From Paracnuella aquatica (GTDB lineage: Bacteria; Bacteroidota; Bacteroidia; Chitinophagales; Chitinophagaceae): a DNA stretch of 64,000 nucleotides. The stretch spans positions 868,001 to 932,000 of the forward strand of contig NZ_QOWJ01000001.1 of the NCBI RefSeq assembly GCF_003332885.2, in the 5' to 3' direction. The notes under the pieces were generated by a model, which worked only from the letters and a program-made list of their open reading frames with translations, did no database searches and was not told the DNA's origin. Position 1 is the stretch's first letter. Every line of letters starts with the position of its first letter. The position numbers and the translations under genes are program-made. Below are positions 25,794-34,742 of this stretch, piece by piece.

Positions 25794-26435
25794 TTATTTT
25801 GCTTCACCATTCAGGTTGGCAGCAAACTGGCGCACCAGGTCGAGGTCTTTGATGCCGGGGCTTATTTCAAATTTGCTGTTGATGTCCACGGCAAACAGGT
25901 CTTTTGCAACCGATGTTTGGGCAAATGTTTTTAACTGATCTTCATCGCCGCTTTCAATACCGCCACTCAGGAAAAAAGGCTTTTCTATTTGTTGACCTTT
26001 CAGCACTGTCCAGTCAAACTTTTTACCCGTGCCGCCATACCCCGCTCCCATCGTATCGAACAAAAAATGATCGCACACTTCCATATAAGGCCGCACCATC
26101 CATTCCACGCTGTCGCCATCACTGAGCCGGAAGGCTTTTACCACTGAAATATAATCGGCGATCTTGGAGCAGTACTGCGGCGATTCATCGCCGTGCAACT
26201 GCACCATATGCAGCCTGCATTCATCTACCAGGTGCAGCACTTCATCAATCGGCGTGTTTACAAAAACACCCACCTTGTTGATGTTGTTCACCTTGCGGAT
26301 TTGCGAGGCCGTCATTTCGCGGAAAACATAGCGGGGGCTCTTGGGGTAAAATATAAAGCCGGCAAAGGAAACCCCGATGTCTGCCAATGCATCCACCTGT
26401 TCCCTTTGTATCATGCCGCATACCTTTATTCTCAT
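25794..26435 (-). CDS. trpF: phosphoribosylanthranilate isomerase
   Basis: A 213-residue TIM barrel. The catalytic Cys is in the N-terminal MRIKVCGM. GFIFYPKSPRYV and the C-terminal FFLSGGIESGDEDQL phosphate site are typical. It converts PRA to CdRP. The start overlaps the trpC stop as ATGA (coupled). A CACGAAGG-type repeat lies in the 147-base gap to trpB. Confidence 0.95.
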   Translation of the reverse strand: MRIKVCGMIQREQVDALADIGVSFAGFIFYPKSPRYVFREMTASQIRKVNNINKVGVFVNTPIDEVLHLVDECRLHMVQLHGDESPQYCSKIADYISVVKAFRLSDGDSVEWMVRPYMEVCDHFLFDTMGAGYGGTGKKFDWTVLKGQQIEKPFFLSGGIESGDEDQLKTFAQTSVAKDLFAVDINSKFEISPGIKDLDLVRQFAANLNGEAK

Positions 26436-27223
26436 ACGTCGGTTTCGTTTAATTCGGAAACAAACTTCATAAAGGCAAGCGCCGGGTCGGGGCTTTTCAT
26501 AAAATTTTCACCAATCAAAAAACCGTGGTAGCCGGCCTGCCGCAGGTAGCGGATGTCGGCAACCTGGTGAATGCCGCTTTCTGAGATCTTTATTTTATCG
26601 CCCGGAATTAGTCGGCTTAAATGTACGGATGTTTCCAGCGAAACTTCAAAGGTCTTGAGGTTGCGGTTGTTCACACCCACGATGTCCACGCGGTCGTTGA
26701 ATTGGTCCATCTCCGCTTCATCATGCACTTCTAGGATTACTTCCAGGCCCAGGCTGTGGGCCGTCATCGTAAACTCTTTCACCTCTTCTGGTGTAAGAAT
26801 GGCCGCAATCAGCAACACAACATCGGCACCCATGGCTTTTGCTTCGTAGATCTGGTATTCGTCTACAATAAACTCCTTGCGCAGGATGGGAATTTCGTTG
26901 ATCCGTGCCTGCACCAGGTCTTCGGTGGTGCCGCCAAACGAAGGATAATCAGTGAGCACCGACAGCCCCGAAGCGCCGTTGTTGGCATAGGCCGTTGTAA
27001 CATCCACCACATCGGCCGTTCCGTTGATCACGCCTTTGGAAGGCGACTGCCGTTTGAATTCGGCGATGATGCCGGTGCGGCTTGCATCCAGTATGAATCG
27101 TTTCAGGGAAAGTGCCGGCCGCAAAAACAGGCGCTGTCGCTCCAACAATTCCATCGGCATTTCCGCCTTGCGCTGCGCCACTTCAATTTTCTTATAGCCT
27201 ACTATTTCGTCGAGGATGTTCAT
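26432..27223 (-). CDS. trpC: indole-3-glycerol-phosphate synthase
   Basis: A 263-residue TIM barrel: IIAEFKRQSPSKG (catalytic Lys), LSVLTDYPSFGGTTEDL, ILRKEFIVDEYQIYEAKAMG and VGVNNRNLKTFEV all match TrpC. It closes the indole ring of CdRP. It ends in a 4-base overlap with trpF. The 76-base gap to trpD holds a GTGAAACGTGAATCGTGAA repeat. Confidence 0.96.
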   Translation of the reverse strand: MNILDEIVGYKKIEVAQRKAEMPMELLERQRLFLRPALSLKRFILDASRTGIIAEFKRQSPSKGVINGTADVVDVTTAYANNGASGLSVLTDYPSFGGTTEDLVQARINEIPILRKEFIVDEYQIYEAKAMGADVVLLIAAILTPEEVKEFTMTAHSLGLEVILEVHDEAEMDQFNDRVDIVGVNNRNLKTFEVSLETSVHLSRLIPGDKIKISESGIHQVADIRYLRQAGYHGFLIGENFMKSPDPALAFMKFVSELNETDV

Positions 27224-27299
27224 GGTTGTGTGGAGGTTCGTGAGACGTGAAACGTGAATCGTGAATGGTCAATGAATAATCGTGTACTAAATTTTGCTT

Positions 27300-28292
27300 T
27301 TATTGCATCGCTACCAGCTTATCAAGGCAGGCTTTTGCGACGCCGCTTTCCAAACTATTGACAGCGGCGGCATATGCATCTTCATAATCTGGATAGTTGC
27401 CCGTGCATTGCAGCGCCATCGCCGCGTTTGCCAGCACCACTGCGTTTTGTGCCCAGGAGCCCTTTCCGCTGATGATTGTTTTAAACAGCTTTGCTGCTTC
27501 TTCCGGTGTGTTGCCGCCGAATATATCCGAGGGCTGCACGGTGCGTTTGCCCAGGACCTGCGCTGACAATACTTGTTCGCCTTTATTGGTAATTACCTTC
27601 GTGTCGTTGGTCAGAGAAATTTCATCATAGCCATCCAAACCATGAATAATGGTAAATGGCTTGCCGCTTTGCTGCAGGAGGTAATTGTAAATGCGGGCCA
27701 TTTCCAGGTTAAACACACCCACCAATTGGTATTCCGGGTTGGCGGGGTTCACCATCGGGCCGAGCATATTGAAAAAAGTACGCAGGCCAAAATTCTTGCG
27801 GCTCACCGACACGGTTTTCAACGCCGGGTGAAAAATGGGTGCATGTAAAAAACAAATGTTCGCTTCATCGAGCTCGCGGTTCAGCGCATCGTTGCCGCTT
27901 TTAAAAGTGTAGCCTAACTGCTCCATCACATTCGATGCACCGCTGACAGAAGTAGCACCATAGTTCCCATGTTTAGCTACCTTTTGCCCCGCACCTGCTA
28001 CAATAAAACACGCAAGTGTTGAAATGTTGAACGTGTTTTTGCCGTCGCCGCCCGTGCCCACAATGTCCATTACACGATGGCCGTTCAGGTTGACCGGCAC
28101 ACACATTTCAAGCAGGCCTTCGCGAAAGCCCTGCAGCTCCTCGATGGTAATGCTGCGCATCATAAACACGGTGATGAACGAAGCGATCTCGGTTTCGTTG
28201 TACACGCCCTTGCCAATGCCCAGCATGATGTCTTTGGCAGCCTGCTGCGACAGGGTTTTGTATTCAAATAAATACTGTAAAATCTTTTTCAT
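27300..28292 (-). CDS. trpD: anthranilate phosphoribosyltransferase
   Basis: A 330-residue enzyme that attaches phosphoribose to anthranilate. The PRPP-binding loop is VGTGGDGKNTFNISTLA. KHGNYGATSVSGASNVMEQL, the LHAPIFHPALKTV segment and FNMLGPMVNPANP are family hallmarks. It begins 10 bases after trpG and is not fused to it. Confidence 0.96.
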   Translation of the reverse strand: MKKILQYLFEYKTLSQQAAKDIMLGIGKGVYNETEIASFITVFMMRSITIEELQGFREGLLEMCVPVNLNGHRVMDIVGTGGDGKNTFNISTLACFIVAGAGQKVAKHGNYGATSVSGASNVMEQLGYTFKSGNDALNRELDEANICFLHAPIFHPALKTVSVSRKNFGLRTFFNMLGPMVNPANPEYQLVGVFNLEMARIYNYLLQQSGKPFTIIHGLDGYDEISLTNDTKVITNKGEQVLSAQVLGKRTVQPSDIFGGNTPEEAAKLFKTIISGKGSWAQNAVVLANAAMALQCTGNYPDYEDAYAAAVNSLESGVAKACLDKLVAMQ

Positions 28293-28302
28293 ACTGTTAT
28301 CC

Positions 28303-28893
28303 CTAACGGGGCATTAACCAGTTTTTCAATATTGTTTCACCAGCGGGCGTCAGCACACTTTCCGGGTGAAATTGCACACCCTGCACATCGTATTCTTTGT
28401 GGCGCAGCGCCATAATGTATCCTTCGCCATCTACGGCTGTCACTTCAAGCACGTCGGGAAAACCAGTTTGCTCCACTACCCAGCTATGATAACGGCCCAC
28501 TTCAATTTCCTTTGGCAGACAGGCGAATAAATCGGCCTTATTGGATGTTGCTTTTTCTTCCTGCACAACCTGCACCGGTGTGGCCACGCCGTGGTATACT
28601 GTTGCTAAATTCTTCAACTTTCCGCCAAATGCCTCGCCAATTGCCTGGTGGCCCAAACATACACCCAGTATCGATTTGCTGGCAGCGTAGCGTTTGATCA
28701 GCTCCAGCATCAGCCCTGCCTCTTCCGGTATACCTGGGCCCGGCGAAAGAATGATCTTATCGTACTTCGCAACATCATCTAACGAAATCTGGTCGTTGCG
28801 ATATACATCCACCTTGGCGCCGGTGATCTTTTCCACCAGGTGCACCAGGTTGTAGGTAAATGAATCGTAATTATCGAAAACTAGGATGTTCAT
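28303..28893 (-). CDS. trpG: anthranilate synthase glutaminase subunit
   Basis: A 196-residue class I amidotransferase starting MNILVFDNYDSFTYNLVHLV. The nucleophile is in SILGVCLGHQAIGEAFGG and the His-Glu pair is in VQGVQFHPESVLTPAGE. It feeds ammonia to TrpE and could also serve p-aminobenzoate synthesis, as in many bacteria. The longer frame to 28935 reads repeat sequence and is rejected. Confidence 0.95.
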   Translation of the reverse strand: MNILVFDNYDSFTYNLVHLVEKITGAKVDVYRNDQISLDDVAKYDKIILSPGPGIPEEAGLMLELIKRYAASKSILGVCLGHQAIGEAFGGKLKNLATVYHGVATPVQVVQEEKATSNKADLFACLPKEIEVGRYHSWVVEQTGFPDVLEVTAVDGEGYIMALRHKEYDVQGVQFHPESVLTPAGETILKNWLMPR

Positions 28894-28914
28894 GTTACTG
28901 TTCTTGGTAGTTTG

Positions 28915-29032
28915 TCGTGAAACGGCAAACGTCAATGGTCAATGCTATACTTAAATCGTCAATCGAAAATCCAAAATCGCAAATCGGCAAAGTTCTCATC
29001 ACCATCACCATTGCCCATTCACCATTCACGAT
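28915..29032. repeat. repeat-rich trpE-trpG gap
   Basis: The 132-base gap is made largely of short echoes: CGTCAATGGTCAATG, AATCGTCAATCGAAAATCC, AAAATCGCAAATCGGC and ATCACCATCACCATT/CATTCACCATTCACG. No gene is present. Confidence 0.6.
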
Positions 29033-30441
29033 AATGTTTCGGCCAGCTTCACCGCGGCTTTTAATGCGTTCAGTTTATTTTCCACTTCCTTTAACTCACT
29101 TTCCGGCTTGCTGGCTGCCACTACACCGGCACCGGCCTGGCTGTACAACGTATTATTCTTACTCAAAAATGTGCGGATCATAATGGCGTGGTTGCAGCTG
29201 CCGTTCAAGCCCACAAAACCAATGGCGCCGCCATAGTAACTGCGGGGTGTGGGTTCGTATGCATCAATCAATTGCATGGCCCTGTATTTAGGAGCACCAC
29301 TTAATGTACCGGCGGGAAATGTCTTTGCCAGCACTGCAAACGGATTGGTACCATCAGGCACTGTGCCCACCACTTCGCTCACCAGGTGAATGACATGCGA
29401 ATAGTAATGCACCTGCCGGTAATGCGCCACATTCACATCTTTACACACGGTACTCAGATCGTTGCGGGCCAGGTCCACCAGCATTACGTGTTCGGCATTT
29501 TCTTTAGGATCTTTTAGCAGGTCTTCAGCGGCTTGTGCATCTACAGCATCGTCGCCACTGCGGCGGAATGTCCCCGCAATAGGATGCACCACCGCCTTAC
29601 CGTTGCGGATGATTACCTGCGCCTCAGGCGACGAGCCCATTAGTTTGTAATCGCCATAATCAAAAAAGAACAGGTACGGCGAAGGATTAATATTGCGCAA
29701 GGCCCGGTACACCGCTATTTCATCGCCGATAAACGATTGCTGGTAGCGGCGGCTGAGTACAATTTGAAATACATCGCCACGGTGACAACTTTGTATGCCC
29801 TTGCGCACCATTTCCATATAATCTTCATCCGTCATGTTCGATGTTTCGGATGCAACAGCACGGAACGGATACACCGGCAAATCGCGGCTGCGGATGAGCG
29901 ATTCAACCAGCGCCAGTTCGCTTTCAACGCCGTCCACCTTGTTTTCAATGAGCCACAATTCGTCTTTAAAATGGTTGATGGCAATTACATACTGATACAA
30001 CCGGTACCGCGCCAATGGAATAGCCGTTTCGTTGCCGCCGTCTTTTTTAAAACTAACGGTCTCGAATAACTGCACTGCATCGAAAGAACAATACCCGTAT
30101 AGCCCCTGCGCAAATTGCGCCACTTTTGGATCGTTGCTGGTGCCTTCAAACCGCTGTAAAAAATTGTATAAAACGTCTTCAATTTTTTGTCCGGCCAACG
30201 CCACTTTCTGCGGCTCTGCTCCAGGCAATTTGAACTCGGCCTTGTCGCTGCTTTGCACCTCGATGCCGCCAATGGCATTGATGCAGATAAACGAAAAACT
30301 ATTTTCGGCAACGTGGTGGTCGGTGCTTTCCAAAAGGATCGTATCCCGGAAGCGGTCGCGCAGCCGCAGGTAAATGCCCACCGGTGTGTACAGGTCGGCC
30401 AGCATTTTTTTGGCGGTGGTTTCGATCAGTATTTTTTTCAT
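29026..30441 (-). CDS. trpE: anthranilate synthase component I
   Basis: A 471-residue chorismate-binding enzyme and first enzyme of the pathway. The LLES motif of the tryptophan feedback site is seen early (TILLESTDHH). The C-terminal catalytic core has TFPAGTLSGAPKYRAMQLID and QAGAGVVAASKPESE. The frame also offers a TTG one codon earlier, but the ATG at 30441 is natural. Expression is controlled upstream by a tryptophan-codon leader and attenuator (30541-30656), which is unusually clear. Confidence 0.96.
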   Translation of the reverse strand: MKKILIETTAKKMLADLYTPVGIYLRLRDRFRDTILLESTDHHVAENSFSFICINAIGGIEVQSSDKAEFKLPGAEPQKVALAGQKIEDVLYNFLQRFEGTSNDPKVAQFAQGLYGYCSFDAVQLFETVSFKKDGGNETAIPLARYRLYQYVIAINHFKDELWLIENKVDGVESELALVESLIRSRDLPVYPFRAVASETSNMTDEDYMEMVRKGIQSCHRGDVFQIVLSRRYQQSFIGDEIAVYRALRNINPSPYLFFFDYGDYKLMGSSPEAQVIIRNGKAVVHPIAGTFRRSGDDAVDAQAAEDLLKDPKENAEHVMLVDLARNDLSTVCKDVNVAHYRQVHYYSHVIHLVSEVVGTVPDGTNPFAVLAKTFPAGTLSGAPKYRAMQLIDAYEPTPRSYYGGAIGFVGLNGSCNHAIMIRTFLSKNNTLYSQAGAGVVAASKPESELKEVENKLNALKAAVKLAETLS

Positions 30442-30540
30442 CAACCCAATATTTCCTGTGCTCGCCCAATTGTTCTTGCCGGCGCCTGTTGGCTACCTTT
30501 TGGAATCATTTTTGCGCAACACCAGTTTGCTAAATGGAAT

Positions 30541-30567
30541 AAAAAAAGCCCCGGAAAAACCGGGGCC
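30541..30567 (-). terminator. trp attenuator terminator
   Basis: On the minus strand the stem GCCCCGG/CCGGGGC (30560-30566 and 30548-30554, loop TTTTT) is followed by seven T (30541-30547). It lies between the trp leader peptide and trpE, 100 bases before the trpE start, so it must be passed to express the operon. Confidence 0.88.
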
Positions 30568-30610
30568 TGAATATCTTGATACATGCAGATAGGACAGAAC
30601 AAACCCCGTT
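30558..30610 (-). promoter_or_regulatory. trp antiterminator (alternative pairing)
   Basis: AACGGGG at 30604-30610 starts inside the leader stop codon and can pair with CCCCGGTT (30558-30565; one bulged G), the 5' arm of the terminator. A second complementary pair, ACATGCAG (30633-30640) with CTGCATGT (30581-30588), may form the upstream hairpin. A ribosome at the stop would cover the AACGGGG strand; one stalled at the Trp codons would leave it free. Confidence 0.7.
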
Positions 30611-30656
30611 AAGAATTTGAATGCCACCACCACTGCATGTTGTTGATCTTTTTCAT
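30609..30656 (-). CDS. trpL: trp operon leader peptide
   Basis: A 15-codon frame reading MKKINNMQWWWHSNS, with three consecutive TGG codons and a TAA stop, located between a Bacteroidota-type promoter and the attenuator terminator of trpE. Three adjacent tryptophans in so short a frame, immediately in front of a trp operon, are very unlikely by chance. It is a sensor of charged tRNA-Trp, not an enzyme. A second in-frame ATG (30638) would give MQWWWHSNS. The first ATG lies only 6 bases from the -7 element, so either the mRNA is nearly leaderless or the second start is used. Confidence 0.88.
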   Translation of the reverse strand: MKKINNMQWWWHSNS

Positions 30657-30662
30657 CGTATG

Positions 30663-30694
30663 CAAATATGCAATACAAGGCGCATTTGAACAAA
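30663..30694 (-). promoter_or_regulatory. promoter of the trp operon
   Basis: The minus strand reads TTTG (30691-30694), 20 bases, then CATATTTG (30663-30670). This is one mismatch from TTTG-N19-21-TAnnTTTG, the Bacteroidota consensus. It sits between the divergent GNAT gene and trpL. Confidence 0.7.
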
Positions 30695-30725
30695 TAATTT
30701 TTAGCTTCAATAAAAATCACTGCAC

Positions 30726-31010
30726 ATGAACATACAACATAAGATGTCCGGCACCCATGGCCTGTTTTATATTCCCGGCGAAGAAGGCGAACGTGCCGCA
30801 GAACTGGTGTATGCCGTTACCGACGATGGTAAAATGATCATTGAACACACCGGTGTGGATGAGGAGTTACGCGGACAAAATGTTGGCTACGAGCTGGTAC
30901 ATGCCGCCGTGGAGCATGCCCGCAAATATGATTTTAAAGTGGTGCCCGTGTGCCCTTTTGCCAAAGCCATTTTTGAAAAAAAGCCGGACTTTGTGGATGT
31001 GCTGGCGTAG
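30726..31010 (+). CDS. GCN5-related N-acetyltransferase (small YjdJ/CG type)
   Basis: A 94-residue protein of the compact acetyltransferase group (PF14542-like). LRGQNVGYELVHAAVEHARK is the acetyl-CoA-binding turn, and KVVPVCPFAKAIFEKKPDF is the signature end of this subfamily. The function in bacteria is not established. It is divergent from the trp operon and shares a 69-base promoter interval with trpL. Confidence 0.88.
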   Translation: MNIQHKMSGTHGLFYIPGEEGERAAELVYAVTDDGKMIIEHTGVDEELRGQNVGYELVHAAVEHARKYDFKVVPVCPFAKAIFEKKPDFVDVLA

Positions 31011-31022
31011 GAAGGTATGTTG

Positions 31023-31092
31023 TTAATTGGTAGTTGGTAGTTGGTAGTTGGTAGTTGGTAGTTGGTAGTTGGTAGTTGGTAGTTGGTAGTTG
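31023..31092. repeat. tandem TTGGTAG heptamer array
   Basis: About nine head-to-tail copies of the 7-base unit TTGGTAG, right after the GNAT stop codon. Less regular members of the same family lie at 8771, 15487 and (inverted) 31198. Confidence 0.85.
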
Positions 31093-31136
31093 TGAACTTT
31101 TGCCGCTATTTGTTTATTATTCAAACATGAAAATAA

Positions 31137-31172
31137 AATTGAAAAGGCTGCACTCAGGCAGCCTTTTCAATT
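31137..31172. terminator. bidirectional terminator between GNAT and catalase genes
   Basis: The arms TTGAAAAGGCTGC and GCAGCCTTTTCAA have loop ACTCAG and A/T tails on both sides. Confidence 0.85.
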
Positions 31173-31197
31173 TTTATGAACTTGGCAATTGCTTTTT

Positions 31198-31228
31198 ACT
31201 ATCAACTACCAACTGTCAACAATCAACT
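31198..31228. repeat. inverted copy of the GTTGACAGTTGGTAGTTGAT repeat
   Basis: Reads ATCAACTACCAACTGTCAAC on the plus strand, opposite in orientation to the heptamer array 100 bases away. The terminator lies between them. Confidence 0.6.
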
Positions 31229-31230
31229 CC

Positions 31231-32856
31231 TCAATACGGCCTGGCTTCCTTCGACTCATTCTCCGCCTGGTTTACGGCGTCCTGCTCGTCTCTGGTGCCG
31301 ATTTGATGGGAGCCGTTTCCGTTGCTTCCGGCCCGTAGGCCTTCAGCTACGCGGCGACCGTAATCTTCATCGCAAGCCGTAAACATTTCGATCATTTTAT
31401 CCTGGATATGTTGCGCAACAGGCTTCAACGTGTTTACCAGGTTCAGGATCAGTTCATCGCGTTCCCAATCTTCAAAGTTGCGGTAAGTTTCACCGGCTTG
31501 CTTAAAATCGTTGGTGCGATCGATGCGCTGGCGCACCAGGCGTGCATTGTATTGCGGCTCGTAATCTTTACCGCGCTTAGCCGCTTCCTGCAATCCATTC
31601 AGCGAGGAAGGCTCGTAGTTCACATGCGGATTTTGCCCTTCGGCCAGGTCCACTTTAAACGACATTTGCCCGCCACGCTGGTTAGTAGCCACATGGCTTT
31701 TAGGTGCGTTAATCGGCAGTTGTAAATAGTTGGTACCTACGCGGTAACGCTGTGTATCTGAATAGGAGAACGTTCTGCCCTGCAGCATTTTATCGTCCGA
31801 AAAATCAAGACCATCCACCAGTACGCCGGTACCAAAGGCCGACAGTTCCACTTCATTATGGAAATCCGACGGGTTGCGATCGAGCACCATGCGGCCTACA
31901 GGCAGCCAGGGGAACTGGTCTTGCGGCCACAGTTTGGTATCGTCCAGCGGATCGAAATCCAGCTCCGGATGTTCATCATCGCTCATGATCTGTACAAACA
32001 GTTCCCACTCGGGATAATCACCGTTCTTGATGGATTCGTACAGGTCTTGCGTAGCGTGGTTGAAATTTTTGCCTTGAATCTCCTGCGCCTGTGCCGAGGT
32101 CAGGTTTTTAATGCCCTGCTTGGGCTCCCAATGGTATTTTACCAGCACGGCTTCACCATCGGCATTTACCCATTTGTATGTGTTTACACCGGAGCCCTGC
32201 ATGTGGCGGTAGCTGGCCGGGATACCCCATGGCGAAAACAGGAAGGTGATCATGTGCATTGCCTCAGGCGTATGCGAAATAAAATCGAACTGCCGCTGCC
32301 CATCCTGGATATTCGTAATCGGATCGGGCTTGAAGGCATGGATAAAATCGGGGAACTTGATCGCGTCGCGGATAAAGAAGATTTTCAGGTTGTTGCCCAC
32401 GAGATCCCAGTTGCCATCTTCGGTATAAAATTTCACCGCAAAACCGCGAGGGTCGCGCAATGTTTCCGGTGAATGCAGGCCATGAATAACAGTTGAAAAC
32501 CGCACAAATACAGGCGTTCTTTTACCTTTTTCCTGGAACAGTTTTGCACGGGTATATTTCGAAACCGGATCGTTGCCAACAGTGCCATACGCTTCAAAAT
32601 AACCATGTGCCCCGGCACCGCGGGCATGCACCACACGTTCAGGCACCCGTTCACGATCGAAGTGCGACATTTTTTCCAGGAAATGATAGTTCTCCATTGT
32701 GGCCGGCCCACGGTTGCCCACCGTACGCAGGTTCTGGTTATCGAACACCGGGTGACCCTGGCGGGTGGTGAGCTGATTATTTCCAGACTGGCCATTACTG
32801 CCCGAATGGCCATTGCCATTTCCGGCAGCATCGGGCTTGTTTTGATCCTGATTCAT
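31231..32856 (-). CDS. heme catalase
   Basis: A 541-residue monofunctional heme catalase that disproportionates hydrogen peroxide. The distal His77 lies in [13 protein letters not shown], the distal Asn in [13 protein letters not shown], and the proximal heme-ligand region is [14 protein letters not shown]. The first 30 residues are a Gly/Asn/Ser/Gln-rich low-complexity tail ([15 protein letters not shown]), and a similar short Gly/Asn patch occurs near the C-terminus. It has no his or trp role but lies between hisB and the trp operon. A -7 element is seen upstream. Confidence 0.95.
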   Translation of the reverse strand: MNQDQNKPDAAGNGNGHSGSNGQSGNNQLTTRQGHPVFDNQNLRTVGNRGPATMENYHFLEKMSHFDRERVPERVVHARGAGAHGYFEAYGTVGNDPVSKYTRAKLFQEKGKRTPVFVRFSTVIHGLHSPETLRDPRGFAVKFYTEDGNWDLVGNNLKIFFIRDAIKFPDFIHAFKPDPITNIQDGQRQFDFISHTPEAMHMITFLFSPWGIPASYRHMQGSGVNTYKWVNADGEAVLVKYHWEPKQGIKNLTSAQAQEIQGKNFNHATQDLYESIKNGDYPEWELFVQIMSDDEHPELDFDPLDDTKLWPQDQFPWLPVGRMVLDRNPSDFHNEVELSAFGTGVLVDGLDFSDDKMLQGRTFSYSDTQRYRVGTNYLQLPINAPKSHVATNQRGGQMSFKVDLAEGQNPHVNYEPSSLNGLQEAAKRGKDYEPQYNARLVRQRIDRTNDFKQAGETYRNFEDWERDELILNLVNTLKPVAQHIQDKMIEMFTACDEDYGRRVAEGLRAGSNGNGSHQIGTRDEQDAVNQAENESKEARPY

Positions 32857-32890
32857 ATGGATGTGTTTAGGTGTTAAAAAGAGCGGTAGC

Positions 32891-32898
32891 CAAAGTTA
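32891..32898 (-). promoter_or_regulatory. -7 promoter element of the catalase gene
   Basis: The minus strand reads TAACTTTG, an exact TAnnTTTG match 35 bases before the ATG. No -33 at the right spacing was found. Confidence 0.5.
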
Positions 32899-33066
32899 GG
32901 CGCAACAAAGCAACAAAAGCTGCGTCAAGCGGCGTTATAGAAAAGTACAATAGCCAATAGACACCGCCTATATTTTTTTATAAATGTTTTGAAATGCTAA
33001 AAACGCTGTTCGTTTTTTCATGCTGCAAAAATGTTGCCCGAGCTCCATCACAAACAATCCTTAATA

Positions 33067-33107
33067 AAATAAAAACAGGCGGCTCATGTGAGCCACCTGT
33101 TTTTATT
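33067..33107. terminator. terminator after hisB
   Basis: The arms AAATAAAAACAGGCGGCTCA and TGAGCCACCTGTTTTTATTT (one G-T pair) form a very stable hairpin 17 bases after the hisB stop. It closes the first his unit. Confidence 0.85.
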
Positions 33108-33123
33108 TGGGCAAATATCTTTT

Positions 33124-34266
33124 TTACAAAACACCTTTCGTGCTCGGCAATTGGTTGCTCGATGCATCCCGGCGAACCGCCATTTTAATGGCTTTTGCAA
33201 ATGCCTTGAAGATGGCCTCGATCTTATGATGTTCGTTATCGCCGCGGCACTCGATGTTGAGGTTGCAACGGGCCGCATCGGAAAACGATTTAAAGAAATG
33301 GAAGAACATTTCTGTGGGTACATCTCCTACCCTTTCGCGGCAAAAAGTTGCATTCCAAACAATCCAGTTGCGGCCCCCAAAATCAATCAGCACTTTCGCC
33401 TCCGCTTCATCCATGGGCAAAGCAAACCCGTAGCGTTCGATGCCGCGTTTATTGCCCAATGCCTGCGCAAACGCTTCACCCAAGGTAATGCCGGTATCTT
33501 CAATGGTGTGGTGTTCGTCGATGTGCAGGTCGCCTTTAGCAATTACTTCCAAATCAATCATGCCGTGCCGGGCAATCTGGTCGAGCATGTGATCAAAAAA
33601 ATGCAGGCCGGTTTTGATATTTGCTTTGCCAGTGCCATCTAAATTCAGCCGAACTGATATGCCTGTTTCGCTGGTGTTGCGGGAATGTTCCACCACTCGT
33701 TCACCCAATTTTAAAAACTCGTAGATGGCTTTCCAGTCGGTTGTTTCCAATGCCACCACCTCAGACAGTGCAGCTTGTTCGTCGCTCACTTCTGCAGCAC
33801 CCAGCGCCGGGTTGTTGTTGAGCCAAATGGCTTTGCAACCCAAGTTCTTCGCCAATTGCACATCGGTAATGCGGTCGCCAATTACAAACGACCCGAGAAT
33901 GTCGTAAGCATCGTTGTTGAGGTAGTGCAACATCATGCCGGTACCGGGCTTGCGGGTAGGCAAATTTTCGTGCGGAAAGCTGCGGTCAATGAGCACTTCG
34001 GAAAAATGCACGCCTTCGCTGGCAAACGAGTCCATCACATGCTGGTGCAGTGGATGAAAGTCTGTTTCGGGAAATGAATCTGTGCCTAAACCATCTTGGT
34101 TGCTTACCATCACCAACTCAAAATCCAACTCAGTAGCAATCTTGGCCATGTAGGTAAATGCCATGGGGTAGAACTTTAATTTTTCCCATGCATCGATCTG
34201 GTAAGTGGGTGGTGCTTCCTGTATCAATGTGCCATCGCGGTCGATGAATAAAACTTTTTTTGCCAT
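33124..34266 (-). CDS. hisB: bifunctional histidinol-phosphatase / imidazoleglycerol-phosphate dehydratase
   Basis: A 380-residue fusion. The N-terminal HAD phosphatase (about 1-170) has [18 protein letters not shown]. The C-terminal dehydratase (about 185-380) has [34 protein letters not shown] and the metal-binding [15 protein letters not shown] end. It performs steps 6 and 8 of histidine synthesis. It begins 38 bases after a cytochrome c gene, inside an otherwise his-only operon. Confidence 0.96.
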   Translation of the reverse strand: MAKKVLFIDRDGTLIQEAPPTYQIDAWEKLKFYPMAFTYMAKIATELDFELVMVSNQDGLGTDSFPETDFHPLHQHVMDSFASEGVHFSEVLIDRSFPHENLPTRKPGTGMMLHYLNNDAYDILGSFVIGDRITDVQLAKNLGCKAIWLNNNPALGAAEVSDEQAALSEVVALETTDWKAIYEFLKLGERVVEHSRNTSETGISVRLNLDGTGKANIKTGLHFFDHMLDQIARHGMIDLEVIAKGDLHIDEHHTIEDTGITLGEAFAQALGNKRGIERYGFALPMDEAEAKVLIDFGGRNWIVWNATFCRERVGDVPTEMFFHFFKSFSDAARCNLNIECRGDNEHHKIEAIFKAFAKAIKMAVRRDASSNQLPSTKGVL

Positions 34267-34304
34267 GCTGTATTGTATTTCCGGATCATCAACCGGATCT
34301 GTTT

Positions 34305-34742
34305 TTATGATTTCTTTTTTGCCCGTTCCGCTTTTACTTCCGCGGCGCTAACGGCGCCGGCATTGTTACCAAATGAATGGCGCACATACGTAAGCACATC
34401 TGCTATTTGCGCATCGGTAAGGTGCGTGTTTGCAGGCATGCTATTGGACCATCGGTCGCCGTCGATAACCACCTGCCCTTGTGAACCATGCAGCACCAAG
34501 TTGATCAGGCGCGGTTTTGCGCCAGCTACCCATTCGTTGGGTGTCAGCGGTGGATTGAGGTGCGGCACACCCGATCCATCTTCCTGGTGGCAGGGCAAAC
34601 AATTGGTAGTGTAAACAGCTTTGCCCCGCTCCATCACTACTGCCGATGGCACCGTAGCTTTTGCATCCGGCTTTTTCGTTTGCGCGGCAGCGCTTATACA
34701 AATGCCCATCAAGAAAAGGGCATAAACAAATGTTTTCATCAT
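34305..34742 (-). CDS. c-type cytochrome, periplasmic
   Basis: A 145-residue exported monoheme cytochrome c: signal peptide about 1-20 ([20 protein letters not shown]), heme site CLPCH at residues 48-52, and a probable Met axial ligand in [20 protein letters not shown]. The ATGATGA sequence overlaps the dehydrogenase stop, so it is coupled to it. It probably accepts electrons from that dehydrogenase. A start at the second ATG (34739) is equally possible. Confidence 0.9.
   Translation of the reverse strand: MMKTFVYALFLMGICISAAAQTKKPDAKATVPSAVVMERGKAVYTTNCLPCHQEDGSGVPHLNPPLTPNEWVAGAKPRLINLVLHGSQGQVVIDGDRWSNSMPANTHLTDAQIADVLTYVRHSFGNNAGAVSAAEVKAERAKKKS

Noticed and set aside
30493-30720. 75-codon minus-strand frame across the trp leader region
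   Set aside because: It reads through promoter, leader and terminator in another frame. The short Trp-codon frame explains the same interval much better.
31023-31092. Possible CRISPR array
   Set aside because: The unit is seven bases and strictly tandem, with no spacers and no cas genes nearby.
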